DNA of 14,291 nt, from assembly GCA_041655035.1 (NCBI GenBank), contig JBAZCN010000081.1:1-14291 (forward strand). Reading direction: 5' to 3'. Under the pieces are notes generated by a model. That model was not told where the DNA came from, ran no database searches, and was given only the letters and a program-made list of their open reading frames with translations. This document shows positions 13,287 through 14,291 of the stretch, piece after piece. The DNA is from NAT127 sp041655035. GTDB taxonomy: Bacteria; Pseudomonadota; Gammaproteobacteria; Pseudomonadales; Porticoccaceae. Numbering within the stretch: position 1 is the stretch's first letter; every line of letters starts with the position of its first letter. Position numbers and translations under genes: made by a program.

Positions 13287-14291
13287 TCAAGGCAGCAGGG
13301 CCGGCCTGTCGAGCCCCAAGGTCTCTTCCAGGCCAAACATGATGTTCATGTTCTGGACACCCTGCCCCGAGGCCCCCTTGACCAGGTTATCCTCGGCCAC
13401 CAACACCACCACCTTGTTTCGCCCCTCAGGGCGAAACACACTGATCCGGCACATGTTGGAGCCGCGCACCGAGCGGGTGGTCGGCAGCGACCCGGCGGGC
13501 ATCACGTCGACGAACGGTTCGGCGGCGAAACGCTGCTCGTAGAGCGCCTGAAGGTCCACCGCCGTATCGATCAGCGTGGCGTACAGAGTGCTGTGTATAC
13601 CGCGGTTGATGGGCAACAGATGGGGTACGAATGTCAGACTGACCGGCTTGCCGGCGATGTCCTGCAGCCCCTGCTCGATCTCCGGCAGATGGCGGTGGCC
13701 GGCAACCCCGTAGGCCTTGAAGCTGTCGCTGATCTCGGTCAACAGGTTATCCACCTTGGCCTGGCGCCCGGCACCGCTGGCGCCGGAAGCGGCGTTGGCG
13801 ATCAGATCGCCGCAGTCCACCAGGCCCTGCTCCAGCAACGGCAGGAAACCCAGTTGTACACTGGTCGGATAACAGCCGGGACAAGCGATCAAGCGGGCGT
13901 CGCGAATCGCCTCGCGATTCATCTCCGGCAGGCCGTATACCGCTTCGGCGACCAGTGCCGGGCAGCCGTGGGCCTGGCCGTACCACCGCTCCCAGACCGC
14001 GATATCGCGAATGCGGAAGTCCGCCGACAGGTCGATCACCCGCACACCGCGGGCGAGCAGCTCCGGGACCTGGCTTTGCGCCACGCCGTGAGGTGTGGCG
14101 AAAAACACCAGGTCACAATCCGCCAGGGCATCGATATCGGGGCTCGAGAAGCACAAGTCGAGATGTCCGCGGAGGCTGGGAAACAGGTCGGCCACCGGCG
14201 TCCCGGCCTCGCCCCGCGACGTAATCACCCGCAGCGCCACCTGCGGATGGCCCAGCAGCAGGCGCAACAACTCGACGCCGGTATAACCCGT
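13287..14291 (-). CDS. argC: N-acetyl-gamma-glutamyl-phosphate reductase (5' end outside the window)
   Basis: This enzyme reduces N-acetylglutamyl phosphate to the semialdehyde with NADPH, the third step of arginine synthesis. The 334 visible residues begin in the dinucleotide-binding motif TGYTGVELLRLLLGHP; only about nine N-terminal residues are missing beyond the right edge. The catalytic cysteine lies in ACPGCYPTS (visible residue 140), followed by ASGASGAGR and the conserved AGHRHLPEIEQ and HLLPINRGI segments. The stop is 7 bp before the DUF6776-like gene, which it leads in an operon. A TTG inside the frame near 14270 is not the true start. Confidence 0.95.
   Translation of the reverse strand, partial: TGYTGVELLRLLLGHPQVALRVITSRGEAGTPVADLFPSLRGHLDLCFSSPDIDALADCDLVFFATPHGVAQSQVPELLARGVRVIDLSADFRIRDIAVWERWYGQAHGCPALVAEAVYGLPEMNREAIRDARLIACPGCYPTSVQLGFLPLLEQGLVDCGDLIANAASGASGAGRQAKVDNLLTEISDSFKAYGVAGHRHLPEIEQGLQDIAGKPVSLTFVPHLLPINRGIHSTLYATLIDTAVDLQALYEQRFAAEPFVDVMPAGSLPTTRSVRGSNMCRISVFRPEGRNKVVVLVAEDNLVKGASGQGVQNMNIMFGLEETLGLDRPALLP

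Overview
The window reads as chromosomal DNA of a GC-rich gammaproteobacterium, most like the Pseudomonas/Cellvibrio/Microbulbifer side of the class. The evidence is protein similarity recalled from memory and a housekeeping gene order (tyrS, M23 peptidase, anmK, erpA, DUF6776-like, argC) that matches what I remember of the Pseudomonas aeruginosa tyrZ-argC region. No mobile element, CRISPR array or tRNA is visible.

Left edge (1-525). There is no credible protein gene. On the minus strand it holds a textbook ribosomal-RNA-type promoter: TTGACA, a 16-bp spacer, TAGAAT, a GC-rich discriminator and an A/T-rich upstream tract. It points left, out of the window, so an rRNA or other stable-RNA operon probably begins there. 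Several hairpins lie between it and the gene to its right.

Valine catabolic block (526-7049). Five minus-strand genes form one tight operon: an acylating aldehyde dehydrogenase, isobutyryl-CoA dehydrogenase, enoyl-CoA hydratase, 3-hydroxyisobutyryl-CoA hydrolase and 3-hydroxyisobutyrate dehydrogenase. A divergent AraC-family regulator (MmsR-like) is read to the right. The 171-bp intergenic region carries two 17-bp direct repeats exactly 21 bp apart, next to a promoter with no good -35, which is the expected layout for an AraC-type activator site. The unusual point is that the position expected for MmsA is held by a CoA-acylating aldehyde dehydrogenase of the AdhE N-domain/SauS type. This suggests a variant end of valine degradation, possibly giving methylmalonyl-CoA rather than propionyl-CoA plus CO2.

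Housekeeping block (7317-14291). tyrS (minus) is divergent from a rightward run of an M23 murein endopeptidase, anmK (anhydromuramic acid kinase) and a single-domain PPK2 polyphosphate kinase. Convergent to these are erpA (Fe-S carrier), and beyond it a DUF6776-like membrane-anchored coiled-coil protein and argC, which runs off the right edge. The first two rightward genes pair cell-wall cutting with recycling of the resulting sugar. erpA has an extended -10 promoter overlapped by a sequence resembling an IscR type 1 site. A possible 108-residue two-helix membrane protein lies between the regulator and tyrS.

I see no wholly new system. The main candidates for follow-up are the variant aldehyde dehydrogenase in the valine operon, its tandem operator, and the apparent placement of the valine block between a stable-RNA promoter and tyrS.
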